DNA of 64,000 nucleotides from Candidatus Tityobacter terrigena (GTDB lineage Bacteria > Vulcanimicrobiota > Vulcanimicrobiia > Vulcanimicrobiales > Vulcanimicrobiaceae), in the NCBI GenBank assembly GCA_003156715.1, contig PMHO01000042.1:124899-188898 (forward strand), written 5' to 3'. Positions 1-7,882 of this stretch are shown here, in pieces. The notes beneath the pieces are model-generated. The model searched no databases. It was not told where the DNA came from and was given only the letters and a program-made list of their open reading frames with translations. Made by a program: the position numbers and the translations under genes. How positions within the stretch are numbered: position 1 is the first letter of the stretch; each line of letters opens with the position of its first letter.

Positions 1-145
1 CGTCGGTCACGTTCAAGCGCACGCGCTCGATGGACTTCCCGGCGGCTAGCACCGCGAGTGCGCGCGCGATCGTCAACGCCACCCGCAGGACGACGCAGAA
101 GTTCAGAATCGATACGAAGAGGCGGAGGACTGCGAGGAACGTCAC
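1..145 (-). CDS. Hypothetical hydrophobic protein, 3' end outside window
   Basis: This open frame runs off the left edge. A GTG start (143-145) overlaps the TGA of the DUF1622-like fragment by four bases (GTGA), which is typical of a translationally coupled pair. The visible 48 residues begin VTFLAVLRLFVSILNFCVVL and continue as an amphipathic, mostly hydrophobic stretch (leucine, valine, alanine), so a membrane segment is likely. I do not recognise the family and no catalytic motif is visible. The call rests on the overlap, the hydrophobic pattern and clean codon use. Confidence 0.4.
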   Translation of the reverse strand, partial: MTFLAVLRLFVSILNFCVVLRVALTIARALAVLAAGKSIERVRLNVTD

Positions 146-309
146 TCCGCGGCCGTTGTCTTCTCGAGTTCTTGCCGATGCAAGAAGTAATTGATGGCAG
201 TGCGGATTACGACGATCGACGCCAGCTTGCCGATGTCCGACCACGTGGGTGTGATCGCGGTGCGGAGCACGTCCGCCGCGACTTCGAACTCGAGCGCGAG
301 CGAGAGCCC
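142..309 (-). pseudogene. DUF1622 membrane protein, 3' fragment
   Basis: The last 55 codons resemble the conserved C-terminal half of the DUF1622 family of small membrane proteins. The readable pattern is LALEFEVAADVLRTAI, then TWSDIGKLASIVVIRTAINYFL, then a charged tail. DUF1622 proteins are usually about 110-120 residues with an N-terminal membrane helix. Here an in-frame TGA (310-312) cuts off the N-terminal half, no start codon follows it at a sensible position, and I found no clean continuation in the other frames. It is therefore either a truncated gene or one with a frameshift just upstream. The function of the family is not known. Confidence 0.45.
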
Positions 310-987
310 TCACTGCTCGAACGGCTTGAGACTACCCTGAGTGTCCAGGCCGACCTCGGACCGCAGGAGGCCTTACGCTGCGCGGGCGCTCGCTTGACGA
401 GCGCCGAGGCGACGGATCGCGCACTACGCGTCATCTAAGGTGGTCCCGTGGCGGCGCGACGTTCTGGCTTTTCTTCAGCTGGATCGTCAAGCTGAGCTCT
501 TCCAGCTCTCGTACGGCGCCGGTCCTGCCGCCTTTGAACTCACCGGAGCGCAGCTTTTTCGGTCGCGAATTCCAACACCATCCCAAGATAGCCTTGGGCC
601 GGCGGCGGTCTCCGTCGGCGACCAGCTCCTAGGTCGTCGTCGGGCGGTGCGACGTTACAGCATAACGGGTCCCCACTTCACGGTGCGTTACTCCTCTGGT
701 GGTCCCCGGAAGAACGCATTTATGCCGCACGGGCCCTTACCGATGCAGTGCGTCGACTCGCAATCCGGGCGCCAGGGCGCGGCCATGCCACGGGCAAGTT
801 GCGTCCCACGAGCATACTGCCAGCGGGTGAGAACCCCCTCATTCAGCCGATACTGTGATCCGGGCGCGCGCAACCAAAGCCCCGATTCAATTCTCACTGA
901 GTAAGGGCTCTCACATACGGGAACAAGAGCCCGAGCTATGCTCTGCTCCGGAGTTCGCATTTTGCTTGAGTTGCGGAGAAGAGTTAC
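310..987. other. No supported gene
   Basis: About 680 bases without a convincing coding frame on either strand. Open frames exist (58-438 and 440-904 on plus, 688-1251 on minus), but their translations are rich in arginine and serine with no recognisable domain, as expected of chance frames in high-GC DNA. The start of the next gene is preceded by a purine-rich ribosome-binding stretch at 975-983. Confidence 0.5.
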
Positions 988-2208
988 ATGACTAACAAAT
1001 GGCCATGGCGCCAAGGAGCTGTCGCACTCGGTGCGATAGCTGGCATAATATCCATCGCGGTACAGCATCTTCCGGTTCAGAAGGCCTCTGCCGAGCCGCA
1101 ATACTTGCCGGCAAGTCATCTCGTCCTTAAGAGCGCTCGCGACGTTGACGTGGCCGCTAGCACTGCAGTCATGCCCATTCACCGGGGAGTCGCCAACGGG
1201 AAGACGGTTTGGTACATCATCACCGACGCGTCCGACTATGGCATAGCGCACGATCTCAACGTGCTCTACGCATCGAAGCTCAATAACATAGCAATCAACT
1301 GCCCCGAGTGCGTCCAGACGGTGACCCTAGGCAAGCCAAGCGGGAAGTTTAACAACGACGCGATCGTACACTTCCAGGGTGCGCCGGATTTCAGTCCGAA
1401 ACGCGTGTATGAGCCGTCGGCCAGCGGGTTCCCGCCGCTGAAGGCCGCTCCAGGCGCCTTCGGCGACGCGCACTACACGCCATTCGTTCGCATCGCCGGC
1501 TCGAACGTCATCTACAACATGTCGATCGTGGCAACCGGCGACGGTCCCTACGACGTGATTCATCACACGAATACGGCCGACCGCGTACTCGCCATCGACA
1601 CCAAGCAGGACAACGACGGCCCGGAAGTCACGATGCTCCTCGCGCACGGATTCGATTCGGGCCAACCTATCGTTTACCTGAGCACTGAAGCATCGGATCC
1701 CGGGGCAGCGACGGTCGAGCGCGCGATCTACGTGCCGTTACTCAACCACGCGTCATTTGCCAACGGGGATGACAATCTCGGCTCAGCTCGCGAACGTATC
1801 TTCGTTTTCCTGAACGGTCAGACGTCGGGCGACAACGCTCAAGGCCTGATGTATCTGGGTCTGCGCTGTCACCTCGGTGAAGACGCCACGCTAGCGAATT
1901 CGTCGCAGACCTGCTCCCCGTTAAACGCCCAGGGCGACTTCCCGTCGCTCGACGATCCGCGTCACGCGAACGCGTACAGCCCACTGTGGGACGTCCAGCT
2001 CGGCGCGTGGACTGCCGCTGCAGCCAAGGCTGGGAAAAACACGCGTCAGACCGATGAGAATCAAATTCTGAATTTGGTTGGCGAGGGCGATCTGACGGGA
2101 CCCGGCGGAGCGCCGTTTGGCTCAGTGTTCGTGGTCAATTGCCCGCCCGTGGCGTACGTCGATCAACGTCCCGACAAAGATCTGGCGGAAAACGTCTTCA
2201 ACCGATGA
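988..2208 (+). CDS. Secreted hypothetical protein (DUF7482-like)
   Basis: A 406-residue protein. An N-terminal hydrophobic segment after a short basic start (residues about 8-26, followed by ASAEP) looks like a signal peptide, so export is likely. The body contains VWYIITDASDYGIAHDLNV near residue 75, a pattern I associate with the uncharacterised DUF7482 family. That assignment is from memory and tentative. Several cysteine pairs (NCPEC near residue 100; later cysteines near residues 295-312) would suit a disulphide-bonded extracellular protein. The ATG has a good ribosome-binding site (GGAGAAGAG). The stop overlaps the start of the cupredoxin gene (ATGA), so the two are coupled. No enzymatic motif was recognised. 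Confidence 0.75.
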   Translation: MTNKWPWRQGAVALGAIAGIISIAVQHLPVQKASAEPQYLPASHLVLKSARDVDVAASTAVMPIHRGVANGKTVWYIITDASDYGIAHDLNVLYASKLNNIAINCPECVQTVTLGKPSGKFNNDAIVHFQGAPDFSPKRVYEPSASGFPPLKAAPGAFGDAHYTPFVRIAGSNVIYNMSIVATGDGPYDVIHHTNTADRVLAIDTKQDNDGPEVTMLLAHGFDSGQPIVYLSTEASDPGAATVERAIYVPLLNHASFANGDDNLGSARERIFVFLNGQTSGDNAQGLMYLGLRCHLGEDATLANSSQTCSPLNAQGDFPSLDDPRHANAYSPLWDVQLGAWTAAAAKAGKNTRQTDENQILNLVGEGDLTGPGGAPFGSVFVVNCPPVAYVDQRPDKDLAENVFNR

Positions 2209-2558
2209 GACGCTGGCAGTTCGTGCTGCTTGCCGGCCCCCTTCTTTGGTGGCCGGCGGCAGCCGCCGCCCGAACGTTGCCGCCCGTGCACGTCACGATT
2301 CACGATCACGGCTTTCGGCCGCGCACAATACACGTGAAGGCCGGACAGGAAATCGTGTGGCTGAATACCGATCAAGATCCCCACACCGTGACGAGCGGAA
2401 GTAATAACGTGGATAACGGCCGCTGGAAAAGTTCGCCACTCATTCCGGACGGAGAGTCGTTCACTCTTCGCCTCACCCGGCCGGGCGTTTACCCATACTT
2501 CTGCAAGCCGCATGAATTTGAGGATTCAATGCACGGCACAGTCGTCGTATCCCTATGA
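2205..2558 (+). CDS. Plastocyanin-like cupredoxin, secreted
   Basis: A 117-residue small blue copper protein with a signal peptide (residues 1-22, ending AAAAAR). The type-1 copper ligands are all visible: His60 in DPHTVT, then Cys100, His103 and Met109 in the C-terminal YFCKPHEFEDSMHG loop. It should carry single electrons in the periplasm or on the cell surface. The partner is unknown; the upstream secreted protein is the obvious candidate because the genes overlap by four bases. Its own stop overlaps the next ATG in the same way. An upstream in-frame ATG at 2139 would lie inside the previous gene and would lack the signal peptide at the N-terminus, so 2205 is preferred. Confidence 0.85.
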   Translation: MRRWQFVLLAGPLLWWPAAAAARTLPPVHVTIHDHGFRPRTIHVKAGQEIVWLNTDQDPHTVTSGSNNVDNGRWKSSPLIPDGESFTLRLTRPGVYPYFCKPHEFEDSMHGTVVVSL

Positions 2559-2848
2559 AACCTATGAAAACGGGCCTTTGGGACCTCGTCGACCATGACC
2601 ACGTGTTACACGCGATCCAGGAGTACGACCGGCTCGGGCCGGATCGCTTCTTCTCGAAGCACGGTTTTGCCCCGACCACGACGTATGAGCTGGTCTGGAA
2701 CAAACGTCGCTACCCGCCGAAGGCAATCTTGGGCGTAGCTTACGAGTTCGCTACGGGCCGGCGACTTGAATCGGGAGATTTCGAGGGCGGGAAGACCGGC
2801 GCTGTGAGAGTGCTCGGAAATCTCGGGTTCATCGTCGAGAAAAAATGA
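2555..2848 (+). CDS. Stand-alone ScoMcrA N-terminal head-like domain
   Basis: A 97-residue protein consisting of one domain that resembles the N-terminal head of ScoMcrA-type restriction endonucleases. The pattern includes AIQEYDRLGPDRFFSKHGF, then YELVWNKRRYPPKAILGVAY, then SGDFEGG and a final LGFIVEKK. In restriction enzymes this head accompanies DNA-binding and HNH nuclease domains. Here no HNH motif or SRA-like domain follows, and the protein ends right after the head. It overlaps the cupredoxin stop by four bases (ATGA), with an alternative ATG nine bases later. The role of isolated copies is not known to me. Fold assignment is fairly confident, function is not. Confidence 0.65.
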   Translation: MKPMKTGLWDLVDHDHVLHAIQEYDRLGPDRFFSKHGFAPTTTYELVWNKRRYPPKAILGVAYEFATGRRLESGDFEGGKTGAVRVLGNLGFIVEKK

Positions 2849-3204
2849 TAGCCGACCATTGCCGCCAACGAACCCGATCGAACACGATGAGGATGCCGAG
2901 ATCGCGACGACGATCGCGAAGTCTCGATCGGGCCTGAGGTCGTAGCGGGAAGCCTAGAGACGCTCGGCATCGTTCCAATCTCCGCGTGAACTCGTCCACC
3001 GGATAAGATTCGCCGCTCATCGGAAAAAAGCCCGTACATACGGGCTTTTTCAAATAGCTCCCGGAGTTTCTCGTTCCACGTAATCTGCGCGTGCGCCATC
3101 GCATCGGAATATTTGTATCCGGGAAGCGTGCATGCGTGGCGTCCATATACGCCTCCTAGCGACGGTCCGAAACCGCTGCCACCCGTTACACTCGAATGAC
3201 GTGC
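2849..3204. other. Intergenic, no supported gene
   Basis: No gene can be supported. A minus-strand ATG at 3146 has a good AGGAGG ribosome-binding site, but the 105-residue product has no recognisable domain. Another minus frame (2740-3336) contains a natural-looking stretch, AQITWNEKLRELFEKARMYG, that could be a relic of an unidentified gene. A strong hairpin lies at 3023-3051. Confidence 0.4.
3023..3051. terminator. Bidirectional terminator-like hairpin
   Basis: GAAAAAAGCCCGT, a short loop, then ACGGGCTTTTTC forms a compact GC stem flanked by A-tract and T-tract, the form of a bidirectional intrinsic terminator. On the plus strand it lies about 175 bases after the three-gene cupredoxin operon and could end that transcript. 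The same bases also fall in a minus-strand open frame, so a coding origin cannot be excluded. Confidence 0.6.
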
Positions 3205-3307
3205 TGGAAACGGCATCCGAGATTTGAACCCCTGAGCGCATAAAGCAGGGCTCCCCTCCCGAAGGCCATGGTAACGACACCTAGCCGCTCGAGAGGAGCC
3301 CAAGGGG

Positions 3308-3458
3308 GTGATTACGATGAAAGTTTGGGAGTCCATTCGTCTTCGATGCCGGCGCGACGGCGAGAAGATTAAGTCCGTGGCCCGAGATTTGGGCCTCGCG
3401 CAACACGGTGCGCAAGTACCTGCGCCAAGATAAGCTGGTAACGGCAGCGAGTTTTTGA
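3308..3458 (+). pseudogene. istA: IS21 transposase istA, 5' remnant with frameshift
   Basis: GTG start after a GGAGCCC/GGGG stretch. The frame gives MITMKVWESIRLRCRRDGEK and continues through an HTH-like region to LGLA. There a one-base insertion breaks the frame; the next frame continues NTVRKYLRQDKLV and stops at 3456-3458. The order matches the N-terminal HTH of the intact-looking neighbour (LGLSKNTVRKYVR). Only the DNA-binding N-terminus is left. It is cut off where the terminal sequence of the second element begins. Confidence 0.7.
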
Positions 3459-3561
3459 CCCCCTAGCGGCATCCAGAAATTGACCCCTCGCAGTAAGAGG
3501 GCGCCCCTCTCGAAGGATCGGGCTAACCACAGCCCCCGCCCCGAGAGGAGCACCGAGGAGG

Positions 3562-4500
3562 TTGATTACATTGGATCAATGGGAAGACATTCGTCTCCGA
3601 TGTGTTCGCGACGGTGAGCCAATCAAGGTCGTCGCCCGCGAGCTTGGACTCTCGAAGAACACGGTCCGCAAATACGTGCGTTCACTGCGCGCTCCGGAGC
3701 ATCAAGGCATCGAACGAGGATGTCGTTTGGACGCCTATCGTTACCACATCGACGGCTGGCTGCGTGAAGCGCCTCACATCACGGCAGTTCACATCGGCGT
3801 CCTATTGCGTGAGCGGGTGGACGAGGATTTGCAGATCAGCGAGCGATCATTACGTACGTACGTCGCCAATCGTCGACGCGAGATCGTAGCAAGAGAAGCC
3901 TTCGTGCGGTGCCTTTACGCGCCGGCCGATCAAATGCAGTTCGACTTCACGCCGGTCAAGCTCGTCATCTGCGGTGTGCTCTCGATCGTGCAGCTCTTCG
4001 TCGCCCGCTTAAGTTACAGCGGCAAGCTCTTTGCGCGCGTATCACGACACCCCGATCAGCCGGCGCTCTTCGCTGGTCTTTTGGAAGCAGTCGTGCATTT
4101 CGGCGGTCTTCCCAGAGTTGGCGTGTTCGACAAAGCCAAGACCGCGGTCGTGAAAATTCTGCGCGGCCGAAATCGTCAGGAGAACGAAGTTTTTCGCGCG
4201 TTCTGCGGCGCCTTAGCACTCGTCGTCGAGTTTGCTGCGCCGGCCAAAGGAAATGAGAAAGGCGGAGTGGAGGGCTCTTGCGGCTTCGTCGAAGACAACG
4301 TCTTCCGCCCGGTTCCCGAATGCGAGACGCTGGAGGAGTGCAATGCCACGCTGTTGCGCTTCTGCCAGCGCGACGAGGAGCGCCTCTCGTCGGTGCATCA
4401 CGAGACCGCGCCAGACGAACATATCGCTCGCGAGCTACGCAGGCGTCCGCGCTGGGAAGCGAGCCGCGCACATTTCAGGAAATATTCTTGCCATCGTTAG
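3562..4500 (+). pseudogene. istA: IS21-family transposase IstA, C-terminally truncated
   Basis: 312 residues from a TTG start with a GGAGG-like site upstream. Residues 15-45 are an HTH (IKVVARELGLSKNTVRKYV). The DDE core is visible: first Asp in MQFDFTPV (near residue 125), second in VFDKAKTAVV (near residue 193, where relatives usually have YDNLKTAV), and the Glu in KGGVEG (near residue 236). Usual IstA length is roughly 400-500 residues. The C-terminal part is missing, and no IstB ATPase gene follows, because the Nramp gene begins 18 bases downstream on the other strand. The element is probably dead. Confidence 0.75.
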
Positions 4501-4518
4501 GCAGAATGCGCGTCCGCG

Positions 4519-5811
4519 TCAGCTGTTCCAAAAGACGAATAGGCCGACGGCTGCCGCGCTCATCAGCAGGATCGTCAGGATCGCCCAAACGTTCGCGGCA
4601 CGCGAGTTCGTCCAGGAGCCCATCACGCGCTCGTCGTTCGCTAGGACAGTGATAGCGGCGAGCAGCGGGACGGCCACGACACCGTTGATGACGGCCGACC
4701 AGAACAGGGCACGAATAGGGTCGACGCCGATCACCTCGATCAGCAGTCCAATGCCGATGCCGGCCATGATGATGCCGTAGAACACTCGAGCCTTGCGCGG
4801 CTTCAATGAGAGGCCCTCCGGTTGCGAGAACGTCTCGGCAACGGCGTAAGCTGAGGCACCCGCTAATACAGGCACGGCGAGCAGACCGGCGCCCACCATG
4901 CCAAGCGCAAAGATGAGTTCGGCGAACCGGCCGGCCAGCGGGCGAAGCGCCGCGGCAGCGTCTTGTGCGGTGACAATGTTTATGTGCTGCGCGCCGAGCG
5001 TTGCAGCGGCGGTGACGATAATGAAGAACATGATCAGGTTCGAGTACGCCATTCCCGTGTTCACGTCGGCGTGTGCGTCGGCAATTTCGCGCGCCGATGG
5101 CGGATCGTGCTGGAAGGTTCCTTTCGGCTGGCGCTTGGCTCGTTCTTCGACTTCGAGCGAGGTCTGCCAAAAGAAAAGATAGGGGGTGATGGTCGTTCCG
5201 AGCACGCCAAGGAACGTCGAAATCCAGACGCCCGTCACATGCACCTCCGGAATCACGGCGCGGCGCAATGCCATCCTCCAGTCGACGTGCACCATAAAGG
5301 CGGTGACGACGTAAGCAAGTAGGGCCGAGCAAAGAATCTTCGCAATCAGCGCGAACGGTCCGTATGCGACGAACACTTCGACGGCTACCATAGTTGCGAC
5401 AAATCCGATCGACCACAAGGCCTCCGGAACGGGCTTAAAGACGAGGTGGGCGGAGGCGCCCATCCCGGCGATATCCGCGCCGATATTGAGTGTGTTCGCC
5501 AAGACGACGAGTATCACGAGGACGCGCACGACGACGACGGGGAAGCGCTTTCCGAGCGCCGTCGTCAGACCGCAGCCGCAAACGAGACCGATTCGAGCAC
5601 ACATTCCTTGGACGACGGCCATCATCGGCGTTGTCAGGACGGCGGTCCACAACATCGAATAGCCGGTACTCGCGCCGGCGATCGAGTACGTCGAGATGCC
5701 CGATGGATCGTCATCCGAAGCGCCGGTGATGAGGCCCGGACCAAGCACGGAAACCCAGCCGCGTAATTGAGCCCAAAGCGATCGAAGCGAACCGGCTGGT
5801 CGTCTTTTCAT
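4519..5811 (-). CDS. Nramp-related divalent cation transporter, variant metal site
   Basis: 430 residues with about 11-12 hydrophobic helices, typical of the SLC11/Nramp fold, in the inner membrane. The first transmembrane helix has DPSG (residues 35-38) where classical manganese and iron transporters have DPGN. The sixth helix has GTTITPYLFF (near residues 203-212) where classical members have a Met-Pro-His motif. Loss of the methionine is known from Nramp-related magnesium transporters, so transport of magnesium or of manganese with altered selectivity is plausible; this is inference. The gene stands alone, ends 18 bases from the IS21 remnant, and its ATG is clear. An overlapping frame on the same strand is a shadow. 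Confidence 0.85.
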   Translation of the reverse strand: MKRRPAGSLRSLWAQLRGWVSVLGPGLITGASDDDPSGISTYSIAGASTGYSMLWTAVLTTPMMAVVQGMCARIGLVCGCGLTTALGKRFPVVVVRVLVILVVLANTLNIGADIAGMGASAHLVFKPVPEALWSIGFVATMVAVEVFVAYGPFALIAKILCSALLAYVVTAFMVHVDWRMALRRAVIPEVHVTGVWISTFLGVLGTTITPYLFFWQTSLEVEERAKRQPKGTFQHDPPSAREIADAHADVNTGMAYSNLIMFFIIVTAAATLGAQHINIVTAQDAAAALRPLAGRFAELIFALGMVGAGLLAVPVLAGASAYAVAETFSQPEGLSLKPRKARVFYGIIMAGIGIGLLIEVIGVDPIRALFWSAVINGVVAVPLLAAITVLANDERVMGSWTNSRAANVWAILTILLMSAAAVGLFVFWNS

Positions 5812-6352
5812 AAGAGGCGCTCGCTACGACCGACCGGAACGTGGACCGCGAAACGCGGCGACTGGGAAGCTCTCACCGCGAACTGGACCTGTAGGCGCGG
5901 CGTCTTGAAGATATCAACTCGTTTGAGCGGCACCCGTTGCGGAACGGCACGGACCTCATCAAAAGGGTTTCTCCAAGGACGAGCAGCGCAAGCGCCGGGA
6001 CAACCCGGGCCAAGAACCTGGAAGCTCTCAGCGCAAGGAAATCCGGGAACAGCAATTCTGCAATCGCTATCAGAAGACATCTGAAGAGATGCTCAATGTT
6101 ACGAGCACGGCGTGGGCGCCTCGGTATGTGATTCGGCCGACCGGAAGCGGCTCGTGTGCGCCGCGATCGCGGACATCCTCATTGCAACACCTCAAGGATG
6201 AAGCCCGCGCGGTCCGCGTGTCCCAGGCGCGCTCTAGTGCAAACGCTTCGGTCAGCTCGCGCGTCTAACTGGAACCCTTACCGGTTCCGCAGGCGGGCTC
6301 CAATCCGCTGCTATCGCCGTGACCCCTGCTCGTGGTGTAGCGCGTACACAAG
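5812..6352. other. No supported gene
   Basis: About 540 bases upstream of the Nramp gene and downstream of the surface-protein gene. Small open frames on both strands have no recognisable content. The Nramp promoter should lie at the left end of this stretch, but I could not pick a convincing -35/-10 pair. Confidence 0.45.
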
Positions 6353-6473
6353 AGGCCTACGCTTCCTTTGGAGGAAGCGCAGGCCGCGTCGCGCGTCGCG
6401 ACGGGCCTGCGTTACGCTTAAATTAGGGCAGCTGCTGTTTGAGTTATCGATGCACCGCTAGCGACGGCTTCCG
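6353..6473 (-). repeat. Repeat copy A: surface-gene tail plus downstream hairpins
   Basis: This sequence recurs at 21093-21205 with most bases the same. Read on the minus strand it contains the last codons of the surface-protein gene (KPSLAVHR and TAA), then two overlapping inverted repeats. One is GGCCTaCGCTTCC paired with GGAAGCGcAGGCC. The other is GCAGGCCgCGTCGCG paired with CGCGACGGGCCTGC. They share the AGGCC arm, so they cannot form together. A terminator role for the minus-strand gene is likely; the two mutually exclusive stems could also be regulatory. Confidence 0.6.
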
Positions 6474-7391
6474 CATCGCAGGGGCGGGCGGCAGTCGGTC
6501 GGGCTTGGCGTCCAACGGACGCGCCACAATACGGTAGTCGAAGGACAGACTCGACCGTCCTCCATGAGTTTCTCGCACGATGAACCCGTTCGGCGTCTTC
6601 TGCGCCACGTAGAGCGACGCGTCGCCGTCCGGCGTCACAAAGACGCGATACTGGCTGCGGTCGATCGTCGCACCGTAATCGCGCTCGAGCGGCACCAAGG
6701 CAACGCCGTTCACAAGCGAAGCCGTGCCAGTGTCCTCGATCGTCGCCGAGGGTGCCTCGCTCGCATACGCAACTACGCGCCTGCCGGTACCGGCTTGGCG
6801 CCGCACGGATGACGTGCCGCCGGCAAACTCACCGGATCCAGTGCAAGCTAAATCGGCGCTAGGATCAATATAACAATTGCCGTTGGTAAAGGTGTTATAG
6901 GCATAAAGGAGGAAGGTATCAGCGGAATCGCCTTGGGCGTACAAAGCATTGTAAAATCCGGTGCTGTCAGCCGATTCCGCTGTGACTCCGTTTCCGTTGT
7001 TGTTGCTCGTGCCTTTCATCACGCCGTACACGCCGGATGCTCCTTGCAGGCTCGACTGGCCGTAGACGCCGCTCCCCCCGCTGGACCGGCCGTAAACACC
7101 CTCACCGTAGGTGCCGTTCTGGATACCAGAAACGCCGGAGTCGCCGTTACTTGCGCTGGTGATCCCCACGACGCCGGTCCCGCTCGTCGAGGTGGCCTCG
7201 AGCCCCCCGCCGGCCCCGGTGTTGTCGTACTCGATGCAGTAACTCGAGGTGTCACAGGGCTTCGGTTTCTTCTGTGGATCGGCGTGCTCGGCGCGCACGG
7301 CGTTCGCGCTGGAGACGGCTACCGCGAAGCCGATCGCAAGAGCAGCGGCAGACGACGCCGGCCAGTCGCGAAGGATGTGCACAAATCGCAT
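6444..7391 (-). CDS. Secreted repeat-rich surface protein, paralog 1
   Basis: 315 residues. The N-terminus has a signal peptide (residues about 12-34, ending VRAEH). A CDTSSYC segment follows. Residues about 60-135 are short imperfect repeats with GVYG or GVSG cores (SGGSGVYGQSS and similar), as expected of a beta-helical or fibrous surface protein. Next comes a conserved middle segment with C-x-ID-PSADL-x-CTG. Finally a C-terminal cap of about 110 residues contains the motifs VFVTPDGDASLYVAQKTPNG, RETHGGRS and FDYRIVARP. The same cap occurs in the proteins at 37122 and 62749, and the middle segment in the broken gene at 19032. The function is unknown; adhesion or envelope decoration is a guess. 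Confidence 0.75.
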   Translation of the reverse strand: MRFVHILRDWPASSAAALAIGFAVAVSSANAVRAEHADPQKKPKPCDTSSYCIEYDNTGAGGGLEATSTSGTGVVGITSASNGDSGVSGIQNGTYGEGVYGRSSGGSGVYGQSSLQGASGVYGVMKGTSNNNGNGVTAESADSTGFYNALYAQGDSADTFLLYAYNTFTNGNCYIDPSADLACTGSGEFAGGTSSVRRQAGTGRRVVAYASEAPSATIEDTGTASLVNGVALVPLERDYGATIDRSQYRVFVTPDGDASLYVAQKTPNGFIVRETHGGRSSLSFDYRIVARPLDAKPDRLPPAPAMRKPSLAVHR

Positions 7392-7523
7392 GTTTCAGTC
7401 CTTTCTAAGAAGGCAGTGAGAGTGCCAAGGGTGCGCAATGTTTCACTCTAAGAGCGACCAGTGATAATTTCCACGAGTTCTAGCCTACCTCCCTACGATC
7501 CGCTGCGTCGGCCCGCGCAGCTC

Positions 7524-7736
7524 TTAGCGCGCCGCGCTAGCGCGGCAAACCTGGTCACGCAGCGCTTCCAGCTGCATCAACCGCTCATGCAGCTGCGGCG
7601 ACAAGTCGGCCTTGCGACGGAATGTCAGCGTCGTCACCACAACGGAGGCTGGATCGTGGCTGAAATCTTCTGCGAGGAGCACAACGGCGCGGTGAACGCA
7701 AGTGCGGATGGGCCGCTCATCGAGTGGCTCAAACCG
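7524..7736 (-). pseudogene. Unidentified coding remnant
   Basis: An open stretch of about 70 codons on the minus strand has natural-looking composition: it reads RTCVHRAVVLLAEDFSHD, then VTTLTFRRKADLSPQLHERL and a short tail, with third positions mostly G or C. There is no ATG in frame and a TAG lies upstream at 7737-7739, so the 5' part is missing or shifted. I do not recognise the family. Apart from this the gap between the surface-protein gene and the phosphoesterase gene holds nothing I can name. Confidence 0.3.
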
Positions 7737-7882
7737 CTAACTTTGCGGCACGGGTTGTGCGCGAGGCGGCGAGATCGGGGCGGCGCTGCGCACGACGACA
7801 ATCGACACCGGCGAGCCGGTTCCGCCGCCACGGCACCGTTCACTTGCGCAGCTCAACTGCAACGTCCATTTTCGAGGACGTC

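Larger units (their letters stand above)
3205..4500 (+). mobile_element. Two tandem IS21-family remnants
   Basis: Two related left-end sequences can be aligned by eye. One runs from about 3205 to the GTG at 3308. The other runs from about 3450 to the TTG at 3562. Both contain CGGCATCC, then an ATTTGAACCCC or AATTGACCCC block, then a CCCCTC-CGAAGG stretch, a GAGAGGAGC block and finally TGATTACA or TGATTACG at the start of istA. The second end also begins with TTTTTGACCCC, the kind of repeated terminal motif seen in IS21-like elements. The first copy keeps only about 45 codons of istA, the second about 312. Neither has istB. This looks like one element inserted into or beside an older relative, followed by decay. 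Confidence 0.65.

Noticed and set aside
3205..3250. tRNA T-arm-like sequence on the minus strand (GGTTCAAATCTCGG)
   Set aside because: The T stem does not pair, no acceptor or anticodon stem can be drawn, and the same block aligns with the left end of the neighbouring IS21-like element.
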